A DNA stretch of 64,000 nt, taken from positions 8,232,311 to 8,296,310 of the forward strand of contig CM021318.1 of the NCBI GenBank assembly GCA_010645155.1, in the 5' to 3' direction. Position 1 is the stretch's first letter; every line of letters starts with the position of its first letter. The translations under genes and the position numbers were made by a program. Under the pieces are notes generated by a model. That model worked only from the letters and a program-made list of their open reading frames with translations. It was not told the origin of the DNA and did no database searches. Positions 60,535 to 64,000 of the stretch are shown here, piece by piece. Source of the DNA: Tigriopus japonicus (lineage: Eukaryota > Arthropoda > Copepoda > Harpacticoida > Harpacticidae).

Positions 60535-62366
60535 ACATCTTTATTTCTGAACAATTGAGCTATATTTGAAGCCTAAGGTGTTCAACCTGATATTCATAGA
60601 AGTGTCGAAAGCTAATAATGATCTTTCTTACCTTCAAATTAGGTACAAACACATTTTTTTTATTTTACAAGTGTTTGTAAATATTCTTCATAAAAAGAGA
60701 TAATGTGATAAAACCGTCCCTATCTACCGATTAATTGTATCATACAGCAATGAATGCATGAATGAATGAATGGGTAAGAGCACCTTGAGGGCAACTTAAT
60801 AACACCCTGCAAGCAAGTGTTTTAACAAAATACACTCGTCTTGTTGGCATATCGATTGATTGATCGCCAACATATTGACAAGTAACGACAAAGAGAAATG
60901 AAAATTTTGTTATTTGCGAGCAAGGTGTTTTTGCATATGGACTTTAGCTAGTGATGTATCAAAACCCACTCGTCAGTTATGGGTGCTTAATGCAATCCTA
61001 ACAGGCCCTCTCACAAGATCAAGGCAGAAAGTGATTTGCCTATGAAAAGTACGAAAATTCATTTCCGAGACGCGCCAAATAACCCAGAATGAAGGCCACC
61101 AGTCTGGTTGGTTTTTGTGGGTCCATTCACAAGTTTGGCTCTTCTACGCAGAGATTGGAACAAACATTATGCAGCACCCGCGCTCAAAATGATCAAATAT
61201 CTGCTCATTTTCAGGGGTCCAAAACGTTTCCCCTAGACACTCAAATGAAGGTCGACATCATTAATGAAGGAAGATACTTCTAACTTGCATTCCAATTAAT
61301 AATTTTGTATTCAAATAGTATTCTTGTACCTTGTCAAGACATTTTGAATTACCTCTATCACCCTTCTTCTCTTTCTCTTTCCACACACGCAAGAAAGCCT
61401 TTAATGGGACAGCTGTGTTTTGGGGGCTTTCCTGCTTGCTTTTGGGTACTTAGAGCTCTCAAATGAATGGAATACGCGTTTCTGAAGATTGAGCTCAACT
61501 TAAATTTCTTGCAGAGTAACAAAAGATTACATTATCGTTTGTACTATTGACACTTTTGTTAATCCGTCAATAAACGTAAAAGCAAACAACGTGGCCAAAT
61601 TTCTATCCAGGAGTTCGTTCAAATGGTAAAGTAGGGAAAATAGAATGTTGTTTCTACAGCTGTTAGTGATCTTTTGAGAAACCTTCAAGTTTTAGAGCGA
61701 GTGCTCAACATCAACAACCACACATAAACGACTCGAGGGTGTACCAGATATCTCATTCTTCGAGCTGGGGCACCAATTGAAGCAACCATTCATTGTCCCA
61801 ATAATTAACTGTTCTGCGAAGTAAAGCTGTCAAATATCAAATGATCCACAGGAAAAAGCTATTTGATCTAGTGGAACCCCGAGTCCTGGTTTGTTTCCCT
61901 CAAGGGTGTATTTGTTTGTCCAGAGAACTACAATTGGTCCATGGCCGAAAGAGGGCCTTGAAATATTGGCGTGGTCGAGTCTGTACAGGGAACAACGACG
62001 AGCTTCTTGCCGTTGAGCTCACTCTCTCTCTTAAGCTAAGGCAGTCTCTTCTCTGTTGCAAGTGTTTGAATATTGTGTAGGCCTACTTGGCGTCGTCGCC
62101 GAGAGAGTCGAAGCACACAAAGGCCGATCCCTCGGCCCTTCTCGTTCTCGTAGTAGTTGTTCTGGCTCATATTCGTGCTCAGTCTTCTTTCTCTACTCCT
62201 GGTACTCGGTCCTGACCACCGAGTTTACTGCTCACATACGCTGTAGTCGAAGGAGTTCTACAACTATTACCACCCAGTAATACTTGCCTTCAACAAAGGC
62301 CAAATTTGCTACACGCCTTGGTGCAGTGGAGCAAAAACCGACTAACCAAAGGCTCATTGTTCCCAG

Positions 62367-62601
62367 TTCGTCGGTGATCAAGATGGAGTTGACGGTGATG
62401 TTAGTGTGCTAGTTAAGTTGTTTGCAAAGTCCAAATCCATCCCATGGTTCAGAGTTGTGATGAAGGCCAATACCGCCAACTACATCAGTTTTCCTAGCGG
62501 CAAGGCCTGCTTGATGGAGGACCAAGAGACCTCCGTGTGTGATTACTACTTCTCGTCCGGTGGAAGTTCAATTAGCAATGGCAGCATGGGATGTTGTGGC
62601 C
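62367..62601 (+). CDS. Internal or 5'-proximal exon of an unrecognised Cys-containing protein (partial)
   Basis: An open exon of 235 nt lies between a TTCCCAG acceptor and a C|GTAAGT donor. It reads FVGDQDGVDGDVSVLVKLFA, then SKSIPWFRVVMKA, NTANYISFPSGKACLMED and ends GSMGCCG. Balanced amino acid composition, three spaced cysteines plus a Cys pair near the end, and strong splice sites argue that it is real. I do not recognise the family. The upstream partner exon was not identified. A hydrophobic stretch (ALLVLVVVVLAHIRAQ) open near 62120-62180 could be its signal peptide, but the phases do not join simply. Downstream exons must lie beyond 62601, possibly outside the window. Confidence 0.5.
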
Positions 62602-64000
62602 GTAAGTTTCGTCGTCGTTTATCCATCCGTATATGAATGAATGAATGAGTGCCTGTACTGTACGTCTGGATTGGCTGCTAATATTTTGTTCCGAGAAACG
62701 CTGTCCAGATTTTCGAGAGATTCCCTGAATCGATTGGGAAGAAGATATTCTCATGATGATGAGCCTTAGTCAAACTTGCGTGTCCGCTTCGTTCGTTGAA
62801 GAGTGCCGAAATCATGAATGAAGAAGCGTCAGCAAGCGAATGCCAAAATAGAACAAAAGTACGGAATACGGCTTCGATATTTCGCACCTCGGCAGAGTCA
62901 GACTGTAAATAACTCAGTCGATGATGATGATGAACTTGTGACTGATTAGTGGGATGAGCAAACAAAACCAACACTTCAGTCTGGAGTTGTCCTCTGGAAA
63001 AGGGGAAAATGTCACTCAGACGTGATTTAAGGATTTCTAGATTTAGCAGGAATTCAAGTTTGAGCAAGAACAAGTCAAAAATTTCAGTTCTGTAGGGTTG
63101 AAACCCCCCCCTTGTAGAATTTAAATGGGCAAAATTCACTTGATAGCCAGCTGCAATTAGTAAAGAATATGCACGACAGATCAGTTTAATCTAGTGTTTA
63201 GTCGGTATCTACATAAACTTGAGTGTCTTTGCAGCAATCTTTGAGCTTTGTGCAATCAAAGCACGATAAATCGCACCTGTGAAAAGGAATCTATTTTCCT
63301 GATCTATCTCGAATTCGAGAAATCATTGTATTTTATGGGGATTTCAACTTGATCAATTGATTAGTTTGGTCGAATTTCAAAGAGTTAACAAATACTGCAC
63401 AGGGGTAGACAATTGGAAAATACATCAACCCCGATTGATTTGTCAGAGCGACTGACGTCTGATTATGGAATCTTAAATTGATTTGCTCAAGCTTAGCAAT
63501 AGATGAATGATTGCAAAATTTGCATCAATTGAATCGATTGCCGTACAAATATTGTTTAAATAGATCGTGTTTTTGCTTTTTTGGCCGCTTTGCAATCATT
63601 ATTAAAATCCCTATTGGAACAAATTCTTAGATTGGAATTGTTTCCAGAACCATTCACTAAAATCTTGGATCGTTTAAAAATTGTTTTTCAAATTTGCCTC
63701 GTACATTGGTTAGAAACAGTTAAAACGATCATTTTCTTTAGAATCTGAAGATCAAAAAAATCACGAGGTATTCCGATTCATTATTTGGATATTTGAAATC
63801 CACGACAACAATTCTATTAAGAGGAATCTGAGTTCCATTCTTATCGATATAATGAAGTCCAAAGCTAAAACTAAACCGTAAATCACATGTGACCTAGAAT
63901 TGCGGCTTTCCTCCTTCGCAATAATCACATGTTTTGTGACAACTTCGACTCATAATGAATGTGTGTGTCGTCAAAAATTCACTTTGTGTCCGATCTTTTT
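62602..64000. other. Non-coding sequence after the 62367-62601 exon
   Basis: It probably begins as an intron of the unrecognised gene (GTAAGT at 62602). It contains an (ATGA)n stretch at about 62632-62648 and a minus-strand ORF of 153 codons without recognisable features. I see nothing else. Confidence 0.4.

Larger units (their letters stand above)
50551..62366. other. Gene-poor, repeat-rich stretch
   Basis: Nearly 12 kb without a supported protein gene. It contains foldback elements at about 51325-51780, 55266-56394 and 57166-57748, a nested decayed element at about 51905-52556, a short palindromic element at 58139-58272, CCGAAA inverted repeats near 59980-60250 and a SINE at 60305-60534. 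The NAA35 promoter should lie just right of 50550. Confidence 0.55.

Noticed and set aside
62678..63139. Minus-strand ORF of 153 codons
   Set aside because: Lies opposite a probable intron and has no recognisable motif.

Overview
This window is nuclear DNA from an animal, most likely an arthropod. The genes are split by GT/AG introns: many of 59-75 bp, others of several kb. Intergenic space is AT-rich and full of short inverted-repeat elements, a tRNA-derived SINE and simple repeats. The immunoglobulin and EF-hand proteins and the gene compactness suggest a crustacean such as a copepod, but this is inference. I found no bacterial-style operons, rRNA or CRISPR array.

Layout. (1) 1-12684, minus: a secreted or membrane-anchored protein with three unusual four-cysteine Ig-like domains, a Ser/Thr/Pro linker and a very long charged coiled coil that runs off the left edge. 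(2) 18739-22024, minus: a ten-exon carboxylesterase-fold protein. Its nucleophile serine position is glycine and its oxyanion loop is altered, so it resembles the non-catalytic cholinesterase-like adhesion proteins. (3) 24951-31999, plus: a seven-exon, 261-residue calmodulin-like EF-hand protein. (4) 37541-41700, minus: a three-exon, 612-residue protein joining an XK-related (XKR) multi-pass membrane domain to a complete GIY-YIG endonuclease-type domain of the kind found at the C-terminus of Penelope-like retroelements. This is the most interesting object in the window. (5) 42749-50550, minus: an eleven-exon NAA35/MAK10 gene, the auxiliary subunit of the NatC N-terminal acetyltransferase. (6) About 62367-62601, plus: one well-formed exon of an unrecognised Cys-containing protein.

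Repeats. Three foldback/MITE-type elements (35992-36540, 55266-56394, 57166-57748) have CAC...GTG or CAC...ATG ends and perfect 4-bp target duplications. One of them can be compared with a related empty copy elsewhere in the window. There is also a TA-flanked mariner-like MITE inside the EF-hand gene, several other palindromic elements, a TATCTAGATA minisatellite inside NAA35, and a tRNA-type SINE at 60305-60534.

The genes do not form a pathway. XKR-GIY-YIG and NAA35 are neighbours on the same strand about 1 kb apart. All exon joins were worked out by hand from splice signals, frame continuity and family resemblance. No transcript evidence was available.
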